A model generated the notes under the pieces. That model made no database searches. It was not told the DNA's origin and worked only from the letters and a program-made list of their open reading frames with translations. DNA of 64,000 nt from Micromonospora matsumotoense (lineage in GTDB: Bacteria; Actinomycetota; Actinomycetes; Mycobacteriales; Micromonosporaceae). Where the stretch lies: positions 62,001 to 126,000 of the forward strand of contig NZ_FMCU01000006.1 of the NCBI RefSeq assembly GCF_900091525.1. The letters run 5' to 3'. Numbering within the stretch: the first letter of the stretch is position 1; each line of letters begins with the position of its first letter. Shown in pieces: positions 16,703 through 24,968 of the stretch. The translations under genes and the position numbers were made by a program.

Positions 16703-16708
16703 TAAGGT
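16703..16708 (+). promoter_or_regulatory. Candidate -10 box TAAGGT of the enoyl-CoA hydratase gene
   Basis: TAAGGT lies 34 bases before the GTG start and leaves a short SD-bearing leader. Confidence 0.35.
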
Positions 16709-16742
16709 TGGCACGCGACTTCGACGAGGAAGTGAGGGCAGC

Positions 16743-17516
16743 GTGAGCGAGTTCGTGCGGCTGGAGACCAGGGACGGCATCGGCACCATCCGGCTGGAGC
16801 GGCCGCCGATGAACGCGCTCAACAAGCAGGTCCAGGAGGAGTTGCGGGCCGCCGCCACGGCGGCCGCCGCCGACCCGGCCGTCCGGGCCGTCATCGTGTA
16901 CGGCGGGGAGAAGGTCTTCGCCGCCGGCGCGGACATCAAGGAGATGGCCGACATGTCCTACGTGGACATGGCGGAGCGGGCCGCCGACCTCTCCAGCGCC
17001 CTCGGCGCGCTCGCCCGGATTCCCAAGCCGGTGGTCGCCGCGATCACCGGGTACGCCCTCGGCGGCGGCTGCGAGCTGGCGCTTGCCTGTGACTGGCGGG
17101 TGGTGGCCGAGGACGCCAAGCTCGGCCAGCCGGAGATCAAGCTCGGCGTCATCCCCGGTGCCGGTGGCACCCAGCGGCTCGCCCGGCTGGTCGGCCCGGC
17201 CCGCGCCAAGGATCTGATCATGTCCGGGCGGATGGTGGACGCGGCGGAGGCGCTACGGATCGGGCTGGCCGACCGGGTCGCCCCGGCGGCCGAGGTCTAC
17301 GACACCGCCGTCGCGCTGGTGCGCCCGTACCTGACCGGGCCGGTGCAGGCGCTGCGGGCGGCGAAGCTGGCGGTCGACGCCGGTCTGGACATGGACCTCA
17401 CCTCCGGGCTCGCCTGGGAGAGTCAGCTCTTCGCCGCGCTCTTCGCCACCGACGACCGGCGTGAGGGCATGGCCGCCTTCGTCGAGAAGCGCAAGCCGGA
17501 CTTCACCGGGCGCTGA
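16743..17516 (+). CDS. Enoyl-CoA hydratase/isomerase (crotonase family)
   Basis: A 257-residue cytoplasmic enzyme that hydrates trans-2-enoyl-CoA in beta-oxidation or a related pathway. The crotonase oxyanion-hole segments are clear (AAGADIKEM near 60, [10 protein letters not shown] near 106), and both hydratase glutamates are present: one in GGGCELAL (about 111) and one in [13 protein letters not shown] (about 131). The length is typical. The GTG start at 16743 has GAGGG upstream; a longer frame from 16662 is not needed. It stands alone here, though etfBA 7 kb away serve the same metabolism. The acyl chain preference cannot be told. Confidence 0.92.
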   Translation: MSEFVRLETRDGIGTIRLERPPMNALNKQVQEELRAAATAAAADPAVRAVIVYGGEKVFAAGADIKEMADMSYVDMAERAADLSSALGALARIPKPVVAAITGYALGGGCELALACDWRVVAEDAKLGQPEIKLGVIPGAGGTQRLARLVGPARAKDLIMSGRMVDAAEALRIGLADRVAPAAEVYDTAVALVRPYLTGPVQALRAAKLAVDAGLDMDLTSGLAWESQLFAALFATDDRREGMAAFVEKRKPDFTGR

Positions 17517-17544
17517 TCCCGGCTTCACCGGGCGCTGATCCCGG
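17501..17544. repeat. 22-bp perfect tandem duplication containing the stop codon
   Basis: Bases 17501-17522 and 17523-17544 are identical, and each carries the TGA stop context of the hydratase gene. Each unit also holds a 5-bp hairpin (CCGGG-N7-CCCGG), giving two stem-loops in a row just after the gene, possibly a terminator. Confidence 0.9.
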
Positions 17545-17585
17545 CCCCTGGGGCGAGAAGTGTTCACATCCTGCCTACCGGCCAG

Positions 17586-17606
17586 TAGCGTGTGACTCCG
17601 GTCACG
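17586..17606 (+). promoter_or_regulatory. -10 box TAGCGT overlapped by a CRP-like site
   Basis: TAGCGT (17586-17591) is a good -10. It runs into TGTGA-N6-TCACG (17591-17606), one base from the CRP/GlxR consensus TGTGA-N6-TCACA. The site would cover the transcription start, suggesting repression. The match is by motif only. Confidence 0.4.
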
Positions 17607-17622
17607 GACGAGGGGAGCGGCG

Positions 17623-19245
17623 ATGACGGAACGGGTCGAGGGTCACGGCGGAGCGCTGGCGTTGGCGGCACTGCGGGCGCACGGCGTACGGGAGATGTTC
17701 ACCCTCTCCGGCGGGCACGTCTTCCCGCTCTACGACGCCGCCCACAGCACCGACTTCCCGATCTACGACGTCCGGCACGAGCAGTCCGCCGTCTTCGCCG
17801 CCGAGGCGGTGGCCAAGCTCCAGCGTCGCCCCGGCCTCGCCGTGCTCACCGCCGGCCCCGGCGTCACCAACGGCATCTCCGGCATGACCAGCGCCTTCTT
17901 CAACGCCTCACCGGTGCTGGTGCTGGGCGGGCGGGCCCCGCAGTTCCGCTGGGGCGCAGGCAGCCTCCAGGAGATGGACCACCTGCCACTGGTCGCCCCG
18001 GTCACCAAGCACGCCGAGACGGTGTTCAGCGCCGACGACATCCCCCGCGCGGTCTCCGCCGCGCTGACCACCGCGCTCACCCCGCACCGGGGCCCGGTCT
18101 TCCTCGACTTCCCGCTGGAGGCGATCTTCTCCGTCGGCGACGCCGAACTGGCCGCCCCGGCCGCGATCGCCCCGGTCGAACCCGACCCGGACGAGGTGAC
18201 GAAGGCGGCCCGGCTGATCGCCGCCGCCACCCGTCCGGTGATCATCGCGGGTTCCGACGTGTACGCCGGCAACGCCGTCGCCGCGCTCCGCGAGGCCGCC
18301 GAGGCGTTGCAGGTGCCGGTCTTCACCAACGGCATGGGGCGTGGCGCGCTGCCGCCCGAGCACCCGCTCGCCTTCGCCAAGGCCCGGCGGACCGCGCTGA
18401 ACGACGCCGACGTGGTGGTGGTCGTCGGCACCCCACTGGACTTCCGGCTCAGCTTCGGCGACTTCGGCGACGCGGCGGTCGTGCACGTCGTCGACGCCCC
18501 CACCCAGCGGGCCGGGCACGTCCAGCCGGCCGCCAGCCCCGCCGGTGACCTGCGGCTGATCCTGTCCGCCTTCGCCGACCACACCGGCGACCGGGCCGAC
18601 CACGCCGACTGGATCGCCCGGCTGCGGACCGCCGAGGACGCGGCGAAGGCACGCGACGCCGGGGAGATGGCCGCCGAGACCGACCCGATCCGCCCGGCCC
18701 GGGTCTACGGCGAACTGCGCCGGGCCCTCGCCCCGGACGCGATCACCATCGGCGACGGCGGCGACTTCGTCTCGTACGCCGGCCGTTACCTGGAGCCGTC
18801 GCAGCCCGGCACCTGGCTCGACCCCGGCCCGTACGGCTGCCTGGGCACCGGCCTGGGCTATGCGATGGGGGCCCGGGTCAGCCACCCCGACCGGCAGATC
18901 TGCGTGCTGATGGGCGACGGCGCGGCCGGCTTCTCGCTGATGGACGTCGAGTCGCTGGTCCGGCAGCGGCTGCCGGTGGTGATCGTGGTCGGCAACAACG
19001 GCATCTGGGGTCTGGAGAAGCACCCGATGCGGGCCATGTACGGCTACGACGTGGCCGCCGACCTCCAGCCCGAGCTGCGCTACGACAAGGTGGTCGAGGC
19101 GCTCGGCGGGGCCGGGGAGACGGTGGCGAAGGCCGGCGACCTCGGCCCGGCCCTGGGTCGGGCGTTCGACGCCGGGGTGCCGTACCTGGTCAACGTGCTC
19201 ACCGACCCGGCCGACGCGTACCCACGCTCGTCGAACCTGGCCTGA
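17623..19245 (+). CDS. Acetolactate synthase-like thiamine diphosphate enzyme
   Basis: A 540-residue ThDP enzyme of the IlvB/oxalyl-CoA decarboxylase superfamily. The ThDP-activating Glu is in RHEQSA (about residue 53). The PYR domain (1-165), the middle domain (about 190-320, AGSDVYAGN) and the PP domain (about 355-530) with the metal-binding GDGAAGFSLMD (431) through NNGIWG (456) are all in the usual order. The length is close to AHAS catalytic subunits. No small regulatory subunit gene (ilvN) follows, so it may not be the biosynthetic AHAS; decarboxylase or other carboligase activity is possible. ATG 17623 has GAGGGGAG upstream. Confidence 0.85.
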   Translation: MTERVEGHGGALALAALRAHGVREMFTLSGGHVFPLYDAAHSTDFPIYDVRHEQSAVFAAEAVAKLQRRPGLAVLTAGPGVTNGISGMTSAFFNASPVLVLGGRAPQFRWGAGSLQEMDHLPLVAPVTKHAETVFSADDIPRAVSAALTTALTPHRGPVFLDFPLEAIFSVGDAELAAPAAIAPVEPDPDEVTKAARLIAAATRPVIIAGSDVYAGNAVAALREAAEALQVPVFTNGMGRGALPPEHPLAFAKARRTALNDADVVVVVGTPLDFRLSFGDFGDAAVVHVVDAPTQRAGHVQPAASPAGDLRLILSAFADHTGDRADHADWIARLRTAEDAAKARDAGEMAAETDPIRPARVYGELRRALAPDAITIGDGGDFVSYAGRYLEPSQPGTWLDPGPYGCLGTGLGYAMGARVSHPDRQICVLMGDGAAGFSLMDVESLVRQRLPVVIVVGNNGIWGLEKHPMRAMYGYDVAADLQPELRYDKVVEALGGAGETVAKAGDLGPALGRAFDAGVPYLVNVLTDPADAYPRSSNLA

Positions 19246-19253
19246 CTGTCCAC

Positions 19254-19297
19254 GCGGCGCGCGACCGTCGTCGGACCCGGCGGCGGTCGGGCGCCGC
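19254..19297. terminator. Hairpin terminator after the ThDP enzyme gene
   Basis: Arms 19254-19267 and 19284-19297 pair at 13 of 14 positions with a 16-base loop, starting 8 bases after the stop. Confidence 0.7.
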
Positions 19298-19338
19298 CGT
19301 GCGCGGATAAATCGGCGGAATGTCAGCGGCGACACACG

Positions 19339-19379
19339 TAACGTCAGACCCCTCGCTCATCGTTGGACGATCCAGCGAT
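19339..19379 (+). promoter_or_regulatory. Exporter promoter with a 21-bp inverted-repeat operator
   Basis: TAACGT (19339-19344) is a candidate -10. Centred 27 bases downstream is a 9-3-9 inverted repeat (19359-19379; arms ATCGTTGGA and TCCAGCGAT, 8 of 9 pairing), ending 16 bases before the ATPase start. The form and place suit a TetR-type repressor of a drug exporter, but no regulator gene lies nearby. Confidence 0.5.
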
Positions 19380-19395
19380 AACGACGGGAGTTCTG

Positions 19396-20378
<983 letters not shown>

Positions 20379-20382
<4 letters not shown>

Positions 20383-21197
20383 CCGCCGCGACCGTCGCCG
20401 CCCCGTCGGCCCGACCCGCACCGACCCGCCGGCTCAGCCCGGCCGCCGGCCTGCGGCACACCGGCACGCTGGCCTGGCGCAGCCTGGTGCAGATCAAACA
20501 CAACCCGATGGAACTGCTCGACCTGAGCATCCAACCGGTGATGTTCGTGCTGCTCTTCACGTACGTCTTCGGCGGGGCGATCTCCGGCAGCCCGGGGGAG
20601 TACCTCACCTTCGCGCTGCCCGGCATCATCGTGCAGAACGCCTTCTTCGCCACCATGACCACCGGCTTCGGGCTCAACCAGGATCTCACCAAGGGCGTCT
20701 TCGACCGGTTGCGGTCGCTGCCCGTCGCCCGCTGGTCCCCGCTCGCCGGCCGGATCGTCGCCGACACGGTCAAGCAGGCATGGTCGTTGACCCTGCTGCT
20801 CGGCGTCGGGATGATCCTCGGCTTCCGGCTCGGTAACGGCCTGTTCGGCCTGCTCGCCGCGTTCGCCCTGCTGCTGGTCTTCTCGCTGGCCGCCGCCTGG
20901 ATGTCGGTCCTGGTCGGGGTGCTGGTCAGCGAGCCGGACAAGGTGCAGATCTTCGGCTTCACGGTGATCTTCCCGCTCAGCTTCACCAGCAACGCCTTCG
21001 TGCCGACCGAGACCATGCCGTCCTGGCTCCAGCACTGGGTCGAGGTGAACCCGGTGACCATCCTGGCGAACGCGCTGCGGGGCCTGCTGGTCGGCGGGCC
21101 GGTCGCCGGGCCGGTGCTCCAGTCGCTGCTCTGGGCGGTCGTCATCGCCGCCATCTTTGCCCCGCTCGCCGTGCGGGGCCTGCGCCGTCGGCTGTGA
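20379..21197 (+). CDS. DrrB-type ABC-2 permease
   Basis: A 272-residue membrane protein with a proline-rich cytoplasmic N-terminus and six membrane segments (starting LDLSIQPVMFVLLFTYVFGG; then GIIVQNAFFATMTTGFG, SLTLLLGVGMILGF, LLAAFALLLVFSLAAAWM, VIFPLSFTSNAFVPTETMP and the final LLWAVVIAAIFAPLA). The motif FDRLRSLPVARWS is typical of DrrB/ABC-2 exporters. It overlaps the ATPase stop by 4 bases and has GGGAG upstream, so the two are coupled. The substrate is unknown. Confidence 0.92.
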
Positions 21198-21206
21198 CCC
21201 TGCGGC

Positions 21207-21311
21207 GGCGGCCGGAGGCCAACAGGCGGTGCCCCCGCAGCGGCGGCCGGAGGGTCACAGGCGGTGCCCCCGGGGCGGTGGCCGGAGGCCATGAGGCGGT
21301 GATCCCGGGGC
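21207..21311. repeat. Three tandem 35-bp imperfect repeats
   Basis: Units begin at 21207, 21242 and 21277 and share GGCCGGAGG, then AGGCGGTG, then CCC. They lie between the exporter operon and the convergent PLDc_N gene, in a gap with no gene. Confidence 0.65.
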
Positions 21312-21447
21312 AGCCTCGACCGGACCATCGGCGGTGAACCGGGCGGCGTCCGGACGCCGCCGTGCCGGGTGTCCGGCCGGACCCAGGGTCGGGCGGGACA
21401 CCCGTGGTCGGAGGTGGCCCGGCGTGGACCGGGTCACCCCGACGGGA

Positions 21448-21960
21448 TCAGATCTCGGGTCGGTCGCCCTCGCGGGGCCGCTCACCGTCGTGGGGCGAGG
21501 CGTCCTCCCGGGGCGACGGGCGGTCGGCGGGCGGTGTGTGGCCACGCGACGGCGCGCCGTCGCGGGATGACGCGCCGGTGTGGGGCTGGTCGCCGTCGTA
21601 GCGGCGCAGGTCGTCCTCCCGACGGCGCAGGTCCTCCTCCCAACGTTGGAAGAGGGCGTTGTCGTCCCGGCGGGCCCGTTCGTCGATCGACTTCAGGAAC
21701 TCGGGGTTGTCGTCGGGTGCGACGGGCCGCCGGGAGCCGGGGCCGGACGGCCAACCACCGCGCCGGTCTCCCTCCGGGGCGGGGCGACCGGCGAGGAACC
21801 AGGCGATCGAGCCGACCAGCGGGAAGACCAGGATGATCAGGACCCAGGCGAACCGGGGCAGCCCCCGGATCGCCCCGTCCTCAGCGGAGAGGCAACTGAT
21901 CAGCGCGCAGGCGGCGAGCACCACCTGGAGCAGGAACAACAGCACATAGAGCCGGGCCAT
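21448..21960 (-). CDS. PLDc_N-domain membrane protein with charged tail
   Basis: A 170-residue protein. Two membrane helices (about 4-24 and 35-60) form the phospholipase D-nuclease N-terminal (PLDc_N) module (ending in VFPLVGSIAWFLAGRP), followed by a long hydrophilic tail rich in D, R, G, P. The tail contains a short helical part (FLKSIDERARRDDNALFQRWEEDL) and then low-complexity sequence; no PLD HKD catalytic motif exists. The module is a small membrane anchor in many actinobacteria, with no known activity. ATG 21960 has only a G-run as SD. Confidence 0.8.
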   Translation of the reverse strand: MARLYVLLFLLQVVLAACALISCLSAEDGAIRGLPRFAWVLIILVFPLVGSIAWFLAGRPAPEGDRRGGWPSGPGSRRPVAPDDNPEFLKSIDERARRDDNALFQRWEEDLRRREDDLRRYDGDQPHTGASSRDGAPSRGHTPPADRPSPREDASPHDGERPREGDRPEI

Positions 21961-21987
21961 GCCCCCATCATGGCGCAGCCGCGCGCG

Positions 21988-22320
21988 TCACCACACCCCA
22001 CGCAGCACCAGCGACACGCACAGCAGCGCCAGACCGACCGTGCCGAGGGCGACCAGCGGAACGGCCCGGGTGTCGATCCGGGCCTGCCGGCGACCGGTGG
22101 CCCGCCCCCAGCCCACCACCAGCGTCGCCCACCAGGTCAGCACGGTCACCCCGGCGAGCAGCGCGCCGGCGGTGTCGCCGGTCAGCGCCAACCGGACCGC
22201 CAGCACGGTCACCACCGTGTACGCCAGCCCCATGCGCCGCCAGGCCAGTCGGGTGCGTTCGGGTTGCAGGCCGGGATCGCCGCCACCGGGGGCGTCCCCG
22301 CGCGGCGGGACGCCGCTCAC
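21988..22320 (-). CDS. DUF202 membrane protein (second of pair)
   Basis: A 110-residue protein with three hydrophobic helices. Its start region PERTRLAWRRMGLAY matches the DUF202 entry motif (E-R-T-x-L-A-W-x-R). The GTG at 22320 overlaps the stop of the upstream DUF202 gene (GTGA). Pairs like this (YidH/YidG type) are common and probably act as a heteromeric membrane unit. No function is established. Confidence 0.75.
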   Translation of the reverse strand: MSGVPPRGDAPGGGDPGLQPERTRLAWRRMGLAYTVVTVLAVRLALTGDTAGALLAGVTVLTWWATLVVGWGRATGRRQARIDTRAVPLVALGTVGLALLCVSLVLRGVW

Positions 22321-22739
22321 CGGACGCTCATGCCCTTCGCCAGGACGGCCACCACCAGCAGCAGCGCGCCCACCGCCACGATCAGGGCGAGGACGGCCGG
22401 GAAGCGGGAGGCCGGCAGGCGTTCGCCGAGCCGGATGGCCCGTTCGGTGCGGGACCAGTGGTCCACCGCCCGGATGGCGACGGTCGCGCCGAGCAGCAGC
22501 AGCGCCACGGCGATCGCCTCCCGCAGGTGGCGCAGCGGTAGCGGCGGGAGGAACTGGGCGGCGGCCAGCCCACCGGCGATCAGCGCCAGCCCGGTGCGCA
22601 GCCAGGCCAGGAAGGTCCGCTCGTTGGCCAGCGAGAAGCGGTAGTCGGGGGTGGTGCCCACGGAGTTGAGGTCCGACGGGTCGAACCACCGTCTGATCGC
22701 CTGCCACACGACGCCGATTATCCGCTTTGTCGCCGACAT
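22317..22739 (-). CDS. DUF202 (YidH-family) membrane protein
   Basis: A 140-residue protein with the motif ANERTFLAWLRTGLALI (near 38-54) that defines DUF202, then two more membrane helices (about 72-90 and 112-134). Its ATG at 22739 is only 11 bases from the ATG of the divergent GNAT gene, so the two promoters must overlap the neighbouring coding regions. No clear SD precedes it. Its 3' end is coupled to the second DUF202 gene. Function unknown. Confidence 0.85.
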   Translation of the reverse strand: MSATKRIIGVVWQAIRRWFDPSDLNSVGTTPDYRFSLANERTFLAWLRTGLALIAGGLAAAQFLPPLPLRHLREAIAVALLLLGATVAIRAVDHWSRTERAIRLGERLPASRFPAVLALIVAVGALLLVVAVLAKGMSVR

Positions 22740-22744
22740 AGCCT
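22739..22744 (+). promoter_or_regulatory. Leaderless-type -10 box TAGCCT
   Basis: TAGCCT ends exactly 6 bases before ATG 22751. Its first base is the A/T pair of the divergent gene's start codon. Confidence 0.5.
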
Positions 22745-22750
22745 GGAGCG

Positions 22751-23548
22751 ATGACCGATCTTGATGCCAACATCCTGCGCGACAGCTACGACCGGCAGAT
22801 CCGACCGGAGATCCCCGACCCGGTCCCGGCCGGGGTGACCGTCGAACGCGACGGGCCGCTGGTGCGGGTGCTGGGCCTGGACCACGGCGGCTTCCTCACC
22901 TACCGCACCCTGGACGGGCTGGTCGGGGACGAGTTGGACGCGCTGATCGCCCGGCAGGTCGCGCTGTTCCGGCAGCGCGGCGAGTCGGTGGAGTGGAAGC
23001 ACAACAGCCACGACGAGCCCGCCGACCTGCCGGACCGGCTGCGCGCCGCCGGCTTCGTGCCGGAGGACCGCGAGACCGTCCTGATCGGGTCGGTCGCGCC
23101 GCTGGCGGGCGCCGTGCCGGTGCTCCCCGAGGGGGTACGGCTGCGGGAGGTCACCGGTCGGGTCGACCTGGAGCGGATCGCCGCGATGGAGGAGGAGGTC
23201 TGGCGCAGCGACCGTTCCCACCTGGTCACCGGCCTGGCCCGGGAGATCGAGGCGGACCCGCAGTCGATCACCGTGGTGGTGGCCGAGGCGGGGGAGACGG
23301 TGGTCAGCGCCGGTTGGGTGCGCTACCTCAACGACACCGGCTTCGCCAGCCTCTGGGGTGGTTCGACGCTCGCCCAGTGGCGACGCCGGGGCATCTACCG
23401 GGCGCTGGTGGCCTACCGGGCCCGGCTCGCCGACCAGCGGGGCAAGGCACTGTTGCAGGTGGACGCCTCGGAGGACAGCCGGCCGATCCTGGAGCGACTC
23501 GGCTTCGTCCCGGTCACCACGACCACCCCCTACGTCTACACTCCGTGA
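22751..23548 (+). CDS. GNAT-family N-acetyltransferase
   Basis: A 265-residue protein with a C-terminal GNAT fold: VVVAEAGETVVSAGWVRY (strand 4 region, near 174-190), GGSTLAQWRRRGIYRALV (acetyl-CoA loop, Q/RxxGxA-like, near 203-220) and ALLQVDASEDSRPILERLGF (near 234-253). The N-terminal ~100 residues form a divergent extra domain. The acceptor cannot be told. The ATG lies just after a TAGCCT box and may be leaderless. The next gene starts in the TGATG overlap at its stop. Confidence 0.85.
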   Translation: MTDLDANILRDSYDRQIRPEIPDPVPAGVTVERDGPLVRVLGLDHGGFLTYRTLDGLVGDELDALIARQVALFRQRGESVEWKHNSHDEPADLPDRLRAAGFVPEDRETVLIGSVAPLAGAVPVLPEGVRLREVTGRVDLERIAAMEEEVWRSDRSHLVTGLAREIEADPQSITVVVAEAGETVVSAGWVRYLNDTGFASLWGGSTLAQWRRRGIYRALVAYRARLADQRGKALLQVDASEDSRPILERLGFVPVTTTTPYVYTP

Positions 23549-23967
23549 TGATGGAGCAGCGGCTGACGGACGACGAGCAGCAGGTTCTCAAGACGGGCGC
23601 CTTCGGGGCGGTCTTCCTGGTGTCGAACGCCGATCCGGGCGTGTTCGCGATGATCCGGGAGAGCTTCGCCGCGTCCGGAGCGTTCGCCGAGGCCAGTGGC
23701 CTGGTCAAGGAGGCGCTCACCGCCGGCTCGCTGCCCCGGTTGCCCCGGGATTCGACGCTGGAGATCGAGTCGGTGGTGTTGCCGGCGTTGGGGCGCGCGG
23801 TGGACATCCTGCGGGCGAAGTCGCCGGCCGACCTGTCGGCGTACCGCGAGCTGGTGTTGGCCGCCGCGGAGCAGGTGGCCCGCGCGCACCGTGGGGTGAC
23901 GCCGGCCGAGGCGGACACCATCGCGCGGATCAGGACCGCCCTGGCCGGGCCCGTCGAGCCGGCCTGA
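23548..23967 (+). CDS. Conserved hypothetical protein coupled to the GNAT gene
   Basis: A 139-residue soluble, mostly helical protein (DDEQQVLKTGAFGAVFLVSNAD, FAASGAFAEASGLVKEAL, ARAHRGVTPAEADTIARIRTAL). Its ATG overlaps the GNAT stop (TGATG) and there is no SD, so it should be translated by coupling. I do not recognise the family, and the charge pattern shows no metal or nucleotide motif. Its link to the acetyltransferase suggests a shared process. Confidence 0.7.
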   Translation: MMEQRLTDDEQQVLKTGAFGAVFLVSNADPGVFAMIRESFAASGAFAEASGLVKEALTAGSLPRLPRDSTLEIESVVLPALGRAVDILRAKSPADLSAYRELVLAAAEQVARAHRGVTPAEADTIARIRTALAGPVEPA

Positions 23968-24012
23968 TCCGGTCGCGCTGGCTCGGACGCGCTTGCCGTC
24001 CCGGTGAGCTGT

Positions 24013-24027
24013 GTCACCGCGGGTGAC
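24013..24027. promoter_or_regulatory. Perfect 6-3-6 palindrome GTCACC-GCG-GGTGAC
   Basis: It lies 46 bases after the stop of the preceding gene and 24 bases before the -10 of etfB. It may be a short terminator stem or a regulator site upstream of the etf promoter. Confidence 0.35.
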
Positions 24028-24034
24028 CCGAAGG

Positions 24035-24057
24035 GTTAACCTACTGGCAGGTAACAT
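24035..24057 (+). promoter_or_regulatory. etfBA promoter with overlapping operator-like repeat
   Basis: TAACAT (24052-24057) is a strong -10. It overlaps an inverted repeat: GTTA..TAAC at 24035-24055 with inner half-sites ACCTAC and GCAGGT (10 of 14 matches, 24039-24052). The shape resembles sites of TetR-family fatty-acid catabolism repressors, which would suit etf genes. The regulator is not in the window. Confidence 0.5.
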
Positions 24058-24064
24058 TGCGTTC

Positions 24065-24094
24065 GTGGGCAACTGCACAGCAGCCCGCGGTTGA
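24065..24094 (+). CDS. Candidate leaderless 9-residue upstream ORF before etfB
   Basis: A GTG placed 7 bases after the TAACAT box opens the short frame MGNCTAARG, stopping at 24092-24094. The spacing is that of leaderless actinobacterial transcripts. It contains one Cys codon. It ends 83 bases before etfB. Whether it is translated is unknown. Confidence 0.3.
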   Translation: MGNCTAARG

Positions 24095-24177
24095 CCGAGT
24101 GTCAACGACGCGCAAAGCTCCGCCCTTAACCGGGCGAGCAGATCGCACACCACCAACAGGAGGGTTGTCGAATCGCG

Positions 24178-24957
24178 ATGAACATCGTCGTACTCGTCAA
24201 GCAGGTGCCTGATTCGGGCGCGGACCGCAACCTGCGTGCTGACGACAACACCGTCGACCGCGGTTCGGCGAACAACGTCATCAACGAGATGGACGAGTAC
24301 GCCATCGAGGAGGCGCTGAAGATCAAGGAAGCGCACGGTGGCGAGGTCACCATCCTGACCATGGGACCGGACCGGGCCACCGAGTCGATCCGCAAGGCGC
24401 TCTCCATGGGCCCGGACTCCGCCGTGCACGTCCTCGACGACGCCCTGCACGGGTCCTGCGCGGTGGCCACCTCGAAGGTGCTCGCCGCCGCCCTCGGGCA
24501 GTTGGGCGCCGACCTGGTGATCTGCGGCGCCGAGTCGACCGACGGTCGGGTCCAGGTCATGCCGCACATGCTCGCCGAGCGGTTGGGGGTCGCCGCGTTG
24601 ACCGGTGCCCGCAAGCTCACCGTCGACGGCGGCACGCTGACCGTGGAGCGGCAGACCGAGGAGGGCTACGAGGTGGTCACCGCCTCGACCCCGGCCGTGG
24701 TCTCCGTCTGGGACACCATCAACGAGCCGCGCTACCCATCCTTCAAGGGCATCATGGCCGCCAAGAAGAAGCCGGTCCGGACGTTGTCCCTGGCCGACCT
24801 GGGTGTCGCGCCGACCGAGGTGGGTTTCGAGGGCGCGACCAGCGCCGTCGTCGAGCACACCAGGCGTCCGCCGCGCTCCGGCGGCGCCAAGATCACCGAC
24901 GAGGGCGAGGGCGGCGTCAAGCTGGTCGAGTTCCTCGCCACCGAGAAGTTCGTCTGA
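24178..24957 (+). CDS. etfB: Electron transfer flavoprotein beta subunit
   Basis: A 259-residue subunit that, with EtfA, carries electrons from acyl-CoA dehydrogenases to the respiratory chain. Typical features are MNIVVLVKQVPDSG at the start, DEYAIEEALKIKE (near 41), the AMP-site region GAESTDGR (near 121), and WDTINEPRYPSFKGIMAAKKKP (near 178-199), the EtfB signature. ATG 24178 is the only in-frame start; the SD GGAGGG is 13 bases away, unusually far. EtfA follows 11 bases downstream. The long leader contains a repressor-like repeat and a micro-ORF. The same gene pair opens the conserved region in mycobacteria (fixA/fixB). Confidence 0.97.
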   Translation: MNIVVLVKQVPDSGADRNLRADDNTVDRGSANNVINEMDEYAIEEALKIKEAHGGEVTILTMGPDRATESIRKALSMGPDSAVHVLDDALHGSCAVATSKVLAAALGQLGADLVICGAESTDGRVQVMPHMLAERLGVAALTGARKLTVDGGTLTVERQTEEGYEVVTASTPAVVSVWDTINEPRYPSFKGIMAAKKKPVRTLSLADLGVAPTEVGFEGATSAVVEHTRRPPRSGGAKITDEGEGGVKLVEFLATEKFV

Positions 24958-24968
24958 GGGGTCTGAAC

